This document shows, in pieces, positions 25,503 through 36,268 of a stretch of DNA of 64,000 bases. Location: contig CAIIXF020000006.1 in the NCBI GenBank assembly GCA_903813345.2, positions 22,205,936-22,269,935 on the forward strand. Reading direction: 5' to 3'. Every line of letters begins with the position of its first letter. The stretch's first letter is position 1. This DNA is from Owenia fusiformis. Lineage: Eukaryota > Annelida > Polychaeta > Sabellida > Oweniidae. The position numbers and the translations under genes are program-made. Under the pieces are notes generated by a model. The model saw nothing but the letters and a program-made list of their open reading frames with translations. It searched no databases and was not told the DNA's origin.

Positions 25503-27320
25503 TCAAAGTCTAGGATTTGTATATTTGCTGTTATAGCCGTCAAAGAGCTTTTCTTGATCCTGCAGAATAGACTTCACACTTTCATGTTCTAGACATGCTT
25601 CGTACCATCTGTTGTAAGCCTGGTATCTGGAAGAATAATAGTATCGGCATATAAATTTGATCAGTTTTACTAAAAAGGTATGATGGATCACATGGATTAT
25701 TTTGGTTATGGTCGTTATATACTATAAATTGGGTTAATTTGGCATGATGTATTATTTTTATGTGACCAGTACATATTATTATGCTTCATAATCAAATATG
25801 CTTCATAATCAATAAAAAATTTTGCGTCACCAACTTTTTGTCACCAACATGATCTCCTAAAGTAGGTTGTAGTTTAACTTTCAAAATATATAAGGCCTGA
25901 ATGTTGAAAGCTTTGAAAGGAGGGTGGAATTCTGTGGGCATTGTTGTCCAGAAAACATTTATTTGGCCCCCAAGATCTAATGTCTGGGACATCTAGGTGT
26001 ATTTTAGTAGAACCCTACTTATGGCCATTTTATTTGTGGCAGCTTTTAAAAAAGTTAGGGGAATCTTTCATTAGGACTTTATTTATTTTCTAGAAAAGTG
26101 CTACTTTTGACCAAGTTCTAGTTTTTAAAAGATGTAAAAACATCATTGGACTCTGGAAATGTGCTACTTTTTGGCTGTTTCTTTTAAAAAAGGGAGAATA
26201 TACAATTAATTTAGGTCCAAAAGTAGCATAAAATAAAAATAATAAAAAAAAAATCTATTCACTATTTAGTGACACTGATATAATGATCTGACCCTAAACT
26301 AGTACTGTGTGCATGAAACTGCCATATAAAATCATCAATACTTGGCAAATACATCAATTATTATCTGATAAGTATATACAAAGGGCATAGGCATGTTGTG
26401 ATACATACTGATAGTCTGACCATTTAATATGTACATAAATAATGCTACTCACTTTAGATAACTTATTGAAAATGTATTACTTATTCAATTATTAAATTGA
26501 ATCGAAGACTGAATTACCACTTACAAATCACTGTCCACACCAGCATGTGCATTTATATTGGAGCTTTTAAAGTGATATATTCATTTATACAATAAAAATC
26601 CCATCAGATGCTATATTTCAGATTTATAATTTGAATGACATTGTCAGACTTGGAAGCTTGATAGAGAGTTATATGGGGGTGATAAATTTGAAAGCAACAT
26701 ATCAGAGTTATACAAACCAGTTATGCCTTATAAGAATTTAAATCTTACTTTTCTTCCTTTGGTACTTTGAAGTCTCTGTATCTCCCAAGTACAGCATTGC
26801 ATCTGTATACAAATGGAAACAACATCAAGTCAACGTAGCCAAACACATTTCCCATGAAGAAAGGCCCTTCTCTCTTTTGCGTCTCCTTACTGAAGAGCTC
26901 TATCCCTGCAAGGAGATCCTCTATGGACTTTTTCTTATCATCTTCTTCTGGAGTCTTCATGGTTTTGTAGTAAAATGGCACAATTTTTTTGCCAGTGATA
27001 TCGCCCCAAAGACGAACATATGCTCTGTCATATGGATCCAGAGGGAGAAGATTGACATCATTATTGTAGCAGTCATTGATGTATTCAACACATATACTGG
27101 ATTCATAAAGGTTCTTTCCATTTTGTGTAAGTGCTGGAACAGTTCCATTGGGGTTGATGCTTAGCCACTCTTCTGTTTTCTTATAAGGGTCAATTTCTTT
27201 TTCAATAAAGTCTATACTCTTTTCCTTGCAGGCAATTAAAGCTCTCTCAGCAAATGGACAAAACCATGCCTTATATAGAATCAGTTTTCCATTATCCGAT
27301 TCACCAACGTGTCCTTGCAT
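25503..27320 (-). CDS. Omega-class glutathione S-transferase, intact copy
   Basis: Exon 1 is 27320-26749 and exon 2 is 25626-25503, joined by a GT-AG intron in phase 2: 696 nt, 231 residues. The thioredoxin-like N-terminal domain shows the omega-class active site WFCPFAERAL (catalytic Cys21, where most other animal GST classes use Tyr or Ser), NPNGTVPAL with the cis-proline at 62, and ESS at 73-75 for glutathione binding. The helical C-terminal domain follows (FFMGNVFGYVDLMLFPFVYR, then YQAYNRWYEACLEHESVKSI). Omega GSTs are cytosolic thioltransferase/dehydroascorbate reductase-type enzymes. An in-frame TAG lies 27 bp upstream of the ATG, so the start is sound. Length is typical of the family (about 240). 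The class rests on the Cys motif; the exact substrate is unknown. Confidence 0.87.
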
Positions 27321-27668
27321 TTTGATATCTTTACCAATATTGACCTGCTATAGCTGGGCCTCCAGCTTTTAATCTTTATTTGATTAGGGAATAATGCTTA
27401 GTCATTTTACAGTACATTTACATGTACACCTATATTAATACTCTATAGTTCAAGTTTGAATAATAATACTCTTCTTTACTACTTGAAAAGAATTTGAGCC
27501 AATTTAGGATAAACCCAAAAATATAATGCCATTAAACAAAACACTCTTTGAGCACTTAGTAGCTGTCAAGCTATATTGTATTATGATATATTATGATTAA
27601 TAACCCTACTACAGTGCTGATATATAATAATTAAGGGTGCGTACTTTAGGTATGTAATACAACAATTC

Positions 27669-27720
27669 GGTCCGTCGTCAATATAGCCCTCACAAGCTCG
27701 GGCTATATTGACGTCAGACC
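27669..27720. repeat. 52-bp hairpin (GTCAATATAGCCC inverted repeat), copy A
   Basis: GTCAATATAGCCC (27677-27689) faces GGGCTATATTGAC (27700-27712). With imperfect outer pairing the hairpin spans 52 bp with a loop of about 10 bp. An identical arrangement lies in duplication copy B at 41109-41160. It may be a miniature-element remnant; no function is inferred. Confidence 0.6.
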
Positions 27721-28796
27721 TCATATTGACAAATTGTCTTTTTGCAAATCATGATGACTTGCTGATTGTCAAACCAATTATTATGAAGGACACTCAAAAA
27801 CATAGTGGCTAATCTTGTATTCGTGAATGCAACTAGCGCCTGTTGGCAACTGGATTAACCTAATATTTTATGATCAACTAATCTAAATATGAACAGAATA
27901 GTGGCAGGTACTATTCATTTTTAAATGAGTTGTCCATGAAATAGCAAGTAAAAGACCATGTGCAGTATGGCAAGTGATTTTAGACGGTCATATCTTTCAT
28001 CATGAGTACTTTCTGGGCATAAATACAGTGGTTTTAATAAAAACAATATGTTTTCTTTCAAATGAAGTACCCATGATGATAAAAATATAAATCAAACAAT
28101 TCAAAGAATTATGAATAGGGACCCCATGTCAACATTTTTTTCAAAGTATTGATGAACCTATTTACTCAAAAGAGGATCTTCTTTTTCTGATTTTTATTGC
28201 ATGAAACATTATTCAACAATTAATACATGTTCAAAAATAGAAGTGTATTGAAAGTCTAGTTTTGAAGATATCAATTTTTGATGACCAAAATTATGCTGAA
28301 AACAATGGATAGCACGAGTTTTCCCTATGGGAATATAACATGGGATATGTGGTTTTTAACTTTAACTCATTTCAATACCCATCCCCTTTTCAGAAATTGT
28401 TAATATAGTGTAGAGGAGACTTTCGATATGTTTAAATTGAGAAAAACAAGATCCTCTTTTTAGAAAATAAGCCTAACATTTTTCAAAAAGTGCCAAGGTG
28501 GGGCCCTAATCCATAATTCTTCAGAAAGTTGGATCGATATTTTAGTATCATGGGGACTTCACTTGAGAGAAAACATATTGTTTTAATAAAAGCCACTGTA
28601 TTTATGGCCAGAAAGTACTCATGGTGAAAGATATGACTGTCTAAAATCACTTGCCATACTGCACATGGACCTTTGGCAGCCAACAGGCGTTAGTTGCATT
28701 TGCAAATACAAGCTGAAATATAGGGATGTTTCTGTTTCTGCATTGCATACTCTTGCTAAAATCACTTTTCCAAAAATTCCAGGGGTGGCAGGCCCG

Positions 28797-28846
28797 TTAT
28801 AATTTATTCAGAAACATGATTGCTCCTGTTTGCAGGCACAATGGAT
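28797..28846 (+). other. 50-bp copy of the 2H gene intron 4/exon 5 junction
   Basis: The stretch around GTTATAATTTATTCAGAAAC, through TTTGCAGGCACAATGGA, nearly repeats 48114-48163, the branch/polypyrimidine region and first bases of the last exon of the 2H phosphoesterase gene. It is absent from duplication copy B. Here it is not part of any gene model. Confidence 0.65.
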
Positions 28847-28859
28847 TCCAGATGAATTT

Positions 28860-29812
28860 TTGGCTCACACAGTGAGCCTATGGGATCGACCAGGCGTCCG
28901 TTGGTCCGTCCGTCCGTCCGTCCGTCCGTTGGTCCGTCCGTTGGTCCGTCCATCCGTCAACATTGGCCGCACAAATTAAAACTGCTATTCCGATTGAGTC
29001 ATATCCACATTCATTTTATGCATATCCATAATGCCTATTTGACCTATCATCGCCATTTCCCAAGTTCGCCCAGTTTCCGAGAAATTGCAGATTTTGACGT
29101 CAAAAAGTCAAATTTTCTGTAAATACTAGACACTTTGTTGAAGTAGAACTTTCAAATAACTTTTAGTAGTTGCTGTATATGCAACTTATATCCTCTGAAG
29201 ATTTCAAAGCTTTTGGAATTACAGTTTTTGGTTTTTACTCTATAAAATTTGACAAAAAGTAGGACTTAGTCATTTTCAGGAAACTTTCTCATGTATAAAG
29301 TCAATGGCAGGTTTTGTGATTGACAAGTTTCTCAAGTTTGCCTTATACTTGATCATTTCTTGCAATGAATTACATCATAACTAGATTTAAGCATTCCCTA
29401 CATATTGCTCAATATATGTCAGCATCAAATTTTTACAGTTTTTGAGATATTTGACGTAAAAAAAGCAGTAAAAATAAGCTATTTCAACTGGCTTCAATTT
29501 GACCAAAATTTTTTTTGAAAATCATCTACAAGTTGCCAGGAATTCAAATCTGACATTAGTTTTATGATTTGACCTTTACTTGACCTTCAGTGACCTTCGC
29601 AAAAAAAGTAAAAAAAGTTGATTTTTCAAATTGATTTTTGGATGTAAATTTTGGTCAGCTTAATCACAAAAGACCTTACTGAGCTCTGAGCTCATCAAAC
29701 TAGGTTTCAATCTAAGCTTCTCAAAGTTCGAGACTACAGATCCAAATCAACATTTTTGTTTGAAAGTCAGTATATACATTCCTCTGAAGGTTCCAAACTG
29801 TGTGAGCACAGG
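28860..29812. mobile_element. Repeat element with GGCTCACACAG inverted ends and CCGT tract
   Basis: The left side reads TTGGCTCACACAGTGAGCC and then a GTCCGTCCGTCC tract. The right side has CTGTGTGAGC (about 29800-29809), the inverse of the left GCTCACACAG. Starts of this kind (GTGAGCC followed by GTCCG tracts) are common in invertebrate dispersed repeats. No transposase. It is unique to duplication copy A, so it entered after, or was lost from, the other copy. Confidence 0.45.
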
Positions 29813-30309
29813 ACCGTGGGTCCTTCATTCAAACTGAACCCCCCTTGGCAAATCTTGGCTACAGGCCTAGGTGGTTCCTTTTGAAAAATTTGGCCCATAA
29901 AAGGCCAAAATCACTTGAAAAGTGCTCAGAATTGTAAAAACAGCATGATTTTGGGTTATTGACAGATTCAGTACAGAGACTGATATAGAGAAAATAGAAA
30001 ATCATTGTGGTAAAATTATATTCCCCATGTATAGCAAGGTTGGTCGGGGTCGGGAGCTGGGGATAATTTTATTGCTTAAATATAACCGTATCATCATCCT
30101 ACATTAGAATCCACTCAGTCTAATATCAATTTCTGGTGCGAAAATTGTCATTTTTGAGTTTTACCCCCCTTGACGACAAATTCTTGGGGGTACTATGACA
30201 AATGCTTATAACTAAAGAAGTATTTTTTTGATCATCTTCATTTTTGGCATGGGTAATCAACAGGTATGTCAAAGTAAAATCTGAAAAATTCATACAAATT
30301 GGGTGATTA

Positions 30310-31050
30310 ATCCGTTCTAAAGATAATAATTCAGGTATTTTTCAAGGGTCAATTTCAACATTTTCTAAATGTCGACATGAAGTAAAAATAACATTATGAC
30401 CCAATGACATATTTATTGAATGTTTTTAGGCTTTAGAAAATAATTTGACTATATAAGCTAAAATAATAACATAAGAATTCTACAATATTGATAATTCTTC
30501 ATCGCCATCCAGGCACAAATAAACGCTCCCCCCCCCATTTTCGAATATAAAGGTCTATACCTGAAACTTCCCAAATAGCTATATTTCAGAAACTATTACA
30601 GCCTACATTCCAAAATTTCTCATGGTGATTATACACATCATACTCTGCATAATAGACATATAATTGAGATTTATCCATTCTATAGCTAATAATTAAGGTA
30701 TTTTCAAGGTCCAATTTCAGCATTGTCGGAATGTCGCAATGAAGTAAAAATTACATGACCCAATGACATATTTATTAAATGTTTTTAGGCTTTACAAATA
30801 ATTTGACTATATAAGCTAAGATAATAACATGAGAGTTGTACGATATTGATAATTCTTCATCGCCATCCAGGGATAAATACCCCGCCCCCCCCCCCCCCTA
30901 TTTGCGAAAATAAAGGTTTTTTCCTGAAACTTTTTCAAATAGCTATATTTCAGAAACTATTACAGCCTCCATTCCAAAATTTCTCATGTTGATTATCCAC
31001 ATCATTCTCTGCATATTATACATATAATTGAAGTCTTAACACTTTTTCTG
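30310..31050. repeat. About 360-bp tandem duplication
   Basis: Two head-to-tail copies: for example ATGTTTTTAGGCTTTA recurs about 360 bp apart (near 30420 and 30780), CATCGCCATCCAGG near 30500 and 30860, and AATAGCTATATTTCAGAAAC near 30575 and 30938. Each ends with a C-run followed by ATTT/TATTTGCGAA-like sequence. Non-coding. Confidence 0.75.
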
Positions 31051-32200
31051 AGGGTGTAGCTAATAATAATAGTATATTTATTAGACAAAATCAAAATATA
31101 AGTTTTAGAAGGTTGTCACAACACTACGTGAAAGATATTTTGAATTGTCATCATTTTTGAGAATATTACAAAAACATATTTATATTATGCAATAATCTCC
31201 TATTTTCATTTGACATAATTGAAATATATTATCCAACTAGTTTTAATGATTTCAGTATATGCATTTAATCCAGAGATGCACTTAGGTTTGATATCCGTGA
31301 AGTAATCGTTTCTTTTTTGCTTGTAATTTAGTTTCTAAGCATAAAACTATAAGCATTAAATCTGTATGCTTTAGGATATGCATAATCAATAGGCTACCGC
31401 TGACTAAACATTCAATTGACAACATTCAGTCAATATGCTTGACAACATTCAATAATGATTAATACGAGGGTTGATCATAAAGCTCTCATTATATCTCTCT
31501 AATTTATTTTTCAATATATTCTAATGAAATTTTCACAAAATGTGCAGCATAGAATGTCTTATTAATTCAGCAATTTTTTTAGATTATCAGAAATATTAAT
31601 TAAGAAATGGTTGCCATAGTAACGGGAAATCAAGGCACCCGGGGCAAATAAGAATAATTGAGAGAATGAGCTTAATTCACCATGTTTATATACATAATAA
31701 ACTCTCATAGATTACCAAACACGTTTAAATGTTAACTTGATATGTTGTAAAGTGCTTTAACAATTCAATAAATTGATCGTGTAAATTGTGTGATGTCATA
31801 GGGGGTGCTTTCATGCTCCATTAGATGTGATACCAGAGTCTGAGACTCAAAGCTAATGATCAGAAATGACTGAGTAAAAGAATGCAATAGATGCAGAGAT
31901 CTTCAGAAAAATAAAATTCATACTGATAAAATGTTATGTTAAGTTTGTAAGATCCTTTGGTCAGACTAAACATGATCTAAAACAAATATATTGCTAAGAT
32001 ATCAACACAATTACACAATGTGTGTGGTCTGTGCATGTTAAAAATGAACCAAAGGGGCAAAATCAATTTTCCTCAGGATATTTGACAAAACAGTCATGGG
32101 GTCTGAGAGTCACTTCTAACGAAGCATAACAATGATCCATTATGAGATCACACAATTCACATAACTATTATAATAGTTCACAACAGTCAAGAGCCCATAA

Positions 32201-32995
32201 CAGCGGATTATATAAAAATGGACTGTAACAAATACCCGGATTTGTTGGTTTTTAAAAAAAAAAATTTTTGATATCATTTTTTATGCCCAGCATAAAACGT
32301 GATGTCCCATTTAATGCTGGCATAAAAAGTGAGTGATGTCCCATTTTATGCTGAGCATAAAAAGAGATACCCCATTTTCTGCTGGTATTATTTAGTAAGT
32401 GATGTTTAAAGGTGGTTCAAGATTTCAGACCCATCTTTCTCACATAGATTGCTGAACTTATTTTAGTTAAGAATTCCTAATAGAATTAAGAATTAATAGC
32501 TGAAACTGTTCTGTTTGTCCTAGCAAACAATATCCCAATATGCATTTAAAATTCATTTTTGTCTATATGTGTTGACAGTCTGTGATGTCATCATCAATCA
32601 TCACAATGGGAATTAGGTGAATTCTATCTGTGACAGTGAGATTATCTATGATGTCACATAGTAGTTTGATTTCTAAGAAATGTGGCAGAGTTCTATCTAT
32701 GACAGAGATGCTTTCAGCAATCTGTGCCAGAATGATGGGTCTTAAATCTTGAACTACCATTAAACATCACTTCCTAAACAATACCAGCATAAAATGGAGT
32801 ATCTCTTTTTATGCTCAGCATAAAATGGGACATCACTTTTTATGCCAGCATAAAATGGGATATCACTTTTTATGCCAGCATAAAATGGGACATCACTTTT
32901 TATGCCGGGCATAAAAAGTGATATCAAAAAATTACTTTTTTTAAAAATCAACAAATCCAGGTATTTGTTACAGTCCATTTTTATATAATCCGCTG
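32201..32995. mobile_element. 0.8-kb fold-back element with TTTATGC(C)AGCATAAA units
   Basis: Left end CAGCGGATTATATAAAAATG and right end its complement, about 48 bp. The arms continue inward with repeated TTTTATGCCAGCATAAAATG modules (themselves palindromic), and then a further inverted pair (GTGATGTTTAAAGGTGGTTC against its complement near 32745-32770), so almost the whole element can pair with itself. No clear target duplication and no meaningful ORF. Confidence 0.7.
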
Positions 32996-33156
32996 TTCCA
33001 TATAATTTGACAATTTAATGTGTTTGATAGCTTATTTGACAACTTATGTATTTAAACATGGTTAATGGGGCTAGTCTAGCTAGTTTATTTATTTGCCCCG
33101 AATGCCTTGATTTCAAGTTACTATGGCAACCATTTCTTAATTAATGTTTCTGTTAT

Positions 33157-35042
33157 TAGACTCCAGATGTCAATCTGGAGTCTATTGTTTTTGCCAGTAT
33201 TCTTATTATTCTTTATTCTTATTTTTCTTTCCCAGTTTTCTCGATAACCATAAGGTTTCCAATAAAGATCATTATTCAGTCAATTTATGTCCAGTATCTA
33301 GTTCCTCGGAAATTGGATCAAATTTTTATCTAGGTCAAAGGTCAAGAACTAGGTCAAATCTTACATTTTCAACATTCTGTCATTTATCTTCGTCGTTGTT
33401 TATCGTAACTCCTAAATCTTTTTTTCATCATGTAGCTTAGAAAAAGCCAAAGCAAAGATATGACATTAGATTTTTGATTTCGCTTACCGATTTTGAAATA
33501 TGGCGTCAAGAAAGTAGGTCAAAATAACGAGTTCTCCAAATTTAACATCTGAGTTATGAATTAAGGGTAGAATTTACTCAGGAATCCGAATCTGCAAACC
33601 AAATAATGGCGTTTTGAAATTTCGAGAAAAATCGATCTGATGATATCCTTATAGAAAGTCAAGAGTAGCGAAGAAAATATAGAAAAAATCATCCATCCTT
33701 CCTTCCTATCCTGTCTGATCATATCCTTCCTATCTATCCTTCCTTCCTATCCTTTCCTTCCTATCCTATCCTTCTTTCCTATTCTATATCCTATCCTATC
33801 CTAGAACTGGGTCAAATCTTACATTTTCAACCTTCTGTCTATTATCTTCGTCGTTATTTATCGAAACGTCTTCATCTTTTTTTCATCATGTAGCTTAGAA
33901 ACAGCCCTTTCATATGTGTGCCATCCGTTTTTTGATTACTCTTACCGATTTTGAAATATGGCGTCCAGAAAGTATGTCAAAATAAAAAGTTCTCCAAATT
34001 CAAGGTATGAGTTATCAATTAGGGGTAGAATTTTTTCAGGAATCCGAATCTGCAAACCAAATTTCGACCCGACTTCCGGTTTGGAAGTTATGGCGTTTTA
34101 AAAGCTCAAAAATCGCTAAATTTGGTGCCCATGTTAAGTCAATGGGAAAAAAAGATTTTTTTGAAGTGAGAAATACGAAATATAGACTGAGTTCAGCTTA
34201 ATTAAATGAAAGCCTTAAAAGAAGGGGACCTCAAAAGCCAGTTAGTTTCAAAATTTGGACACCAAAATGCCTAGGTCAAAATCTAGGTCAAATTCAAAGG
34301 TTTCCCTTATTTTTGCGTTTCTGACACTACACTTCAATTATATTCTTCGAAATTGTGTATACATGTAGCCAAGAGTGTGCTAATAGTGTTAGCTTTTTGC
34401 CGTCAGAAAGTATTTTGACCCACTTTCGAGATATGGTGTCTGAAAAGTAGGTCAAAATAAAAAAATGAATTAGGTGTAGAATTTTGTCAGGAATCCGAAT
34501 CTGCAATTCAAATTTCGATCCGACTTCCGGTTCGGAAGTTATGGCGTGTCCAAAAAGTAAGTCAAAATAAAAAGTTTCCAAATTTAACGTATGAGTTATG
34601 AATTACTATTAGGGGTAGAATTTTGTCAGGAATCCGAATCTGCAAACCAAATTTGGATCTGTCTACTGGTTTGGAAGTTATGGCGTTTTGAAATCGATCT
34701 GATGGTATTCTGATAGAAAGTCAAGAGTAGAGAAGAAAATATTGAAAAATTCATCCATCCTTCCTATCTGATCCTATCCTATCCTTCCTATCTATCCTTC
34801 CTTCGTATCTTTTCCTTCCTATCCTATCCTATCATATCCTTTCTTCTTATTCTATCCTATCCTTCTTTCTTATTCTATCCTATCGTTCCTTCCTATCCTA
34901 TCCTACCTTCCTATTTTATTCATCCATCTTTTTTTGGATGACTCAGCTTATTCTGGATGACTCGGCTTATTCTGGATGACTCAGCTAAAAAAGGTCTTAA
35001 TCTGGAGTCTGAAATTGAACTTGTTCAATTTCCAAAGTCTAG
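33157..35042 (+). mobile_element. Helentron-like non-autonomous element, copy 1
   Basis: The 5' end starts TAGACTCCAGAT and forms a hairpin with ATCTGGAGTCTA (33157-33184). Near the 3' end the inverted form AATCTGGAGTCT (about 34999-35010) lies inside the terminus, followed by a palindrome (AAATTGAACTTGTTCAATTT, 35012-35031) and then CTAG (35039-35042). An asymmetric terminal inverted repeat, a 3' hairpin about 7-11 nt before CTAG and insertion between T and T (TTAT|element|TTAT) are Helitron2/Helentron traits. Internally it has (TTCC/TATCC)n tracts at about 33695-33800 and 34755-34925 and repeated blocks such as TTGGAAGTTATGGCGTTTT. No Rep/helicase ORF. Confidence 0.6.
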
Positions 35043-35379
35043 TTATAAATATTGTTTGCTGGATTAATAAAACACTCCATGGTACACATTCTGTGAAAAT
35101 TTCATAGGGAAATATTGAAAACTAAAGAAATTAGAGAGATATTATGAGAACTTTATGATCAACCCTCGTATGTTCGACCAATATGTTTTTGAATAACTTT
35201 ATCAATACACTTTGCTTGAGTATTCACTTCAACATTTGCTTCAAGCAGTTGATCATTGTTAGTCATCAACATCACTTGAAAAGATTCCATCTATGAAATT
35301 GTTGACTTCATTATCTGTCATATCATCAATTTTGCATCTGATTCATCTGGCAAATTTATATCCACGGCAATATTTCATC

Positions 35380-35640
35380 TTATACAGTAAGGAGACTGAT
35401 GTCTATCCCATCATAGTTGTTGATAGAGGCTTGAGGTTGAAATCTGTTGGCAAACTTTATGTATCGTACATGGTTGATGTCTGTTTTTTTCTTTTCCCCG
35501 TACATGATGCACATAAATTTTTCGAGTTCTTGAAGATGCCTTTGGTCAAGAACTATAGATTTTCCAAGTTCTTGAAAGATTGCATGCATGTCCTTCCTCT
35601 TGATCAGCTGTTTCCACGCCCGGTGATCGTGAATATGGGA
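35380..35640 (-). pseudogene. Fragment of a transposon-associated unknown protein domain
   Basis: The minus-strand frame reads about HDHRAWKQLIKRKDMHAIFQ, then ELGKSIVLDQRHLQELEKFM, CIMYGEKKKTDINHVRYIKF and NNYDGIDISLL. The pattern (F..LG....L..LE.F.C.MYG....#.##.VR...F) resembles a domain I have often seen in invertebrate repeat-associated proteins of unknown function, usually after a GCDTTS-type motif that is missing here. No complete gene is visible. Its last 15 or so codons recur, inverted, on the plus strand at about 35972-36018. Confidence 0.45.
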
Positions 35641-36268
35641 CGGAGGGGGGAGCAGGCAATTTCTGCTAGGAAATTCAACAAATCTGGAAGATTTATTTTT
35701 TCAAGAAAAAGTTTACTATTGAATTGCTAAATGGATAGGCGCACGGTATGGTAGAATATGTTAGGTTTTCTGGGATTTTTTCTGAAACGATACGCATCTA
35801 AGGTATGAGATCTATTAAAAAAGGCGCAAGGCCATCAACAGGCACAAATCAACGTTTTTGCTATAAATCAAGCAACAATGGACTACACGACCTGTAATAA
35901 ATACTTGTAAGTGATGTTATCATAACTAAATTAATGTCATTGCTGAATTTATAAAATAAGTTTCCATTTCAACCTCAAGCCTCTATCAACAACTATGATG
36001 GGATAGACATCAGTCTCCTTCCTCCATGCAGTCTCCTTCCTCCATCCATTATTCCAATAACATACCTGCCTTTAATGTAATAATAACACATATATTGTGG
36101 CATTTATAAGCCCAAATAAAATGTCCAGTAAATTTCAAATCTATTTACTCCTGCTTTAAACTGAAATTGTTCTTAAACTGAGGCCCAATTTGTGATGGAA
36201 TTCATCCCCAGATCCTCCATTACATATATGATAGAGTTGAGTGTCCAGTTAGTAGTTTATGTGCTAAT

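Larger units (their letters stand above)
25274..30021. repeat. Segmental duplication, copy A (contains the intact GST gene)
   Basis: This block matches 36052-42609 almost throughout, in the same orientation. Homology begins near TACCTGCCTTTGTAATAAAA and ends near AAAATTATATTCCCCATG. It includes both GST coding exons, the intron and about 2.7 kb of 5' flank. Relative to copy B it lacks the 1795-bp exon insertion and the 368-bp element at 40217, and carries about 1.0 kb of extra DNA at 28797-29825. Confidence 0.85.
31465..35168. mobile_element. Mariner-type palindromic element, host of two later insertions
   Basis: Ends are CGAGGGTTGATCATAAAG and its complement (CTTTATGATCAACCCTCG), each next to TA (31463-31464, 35169-35170). 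CGAGGGT termini with TA duplication are characteristic of mariner elements. Inner arms are also inverted (ATGGTTGCCATAGTAAC near 31606 and its complement near 33120). The body is interrupted at 32201-32995 and 33157-35042. No transposase remains. The same family appears as a 0.3-kb element at 45653. Confidence 0.6.

Noticed and set aside
35293-35730. Plus-strand 145-codon ORF
   Set aside because: It is the antisense shadow of the minus-strand domain fragment at 35380-35640, which makes better protein sense.
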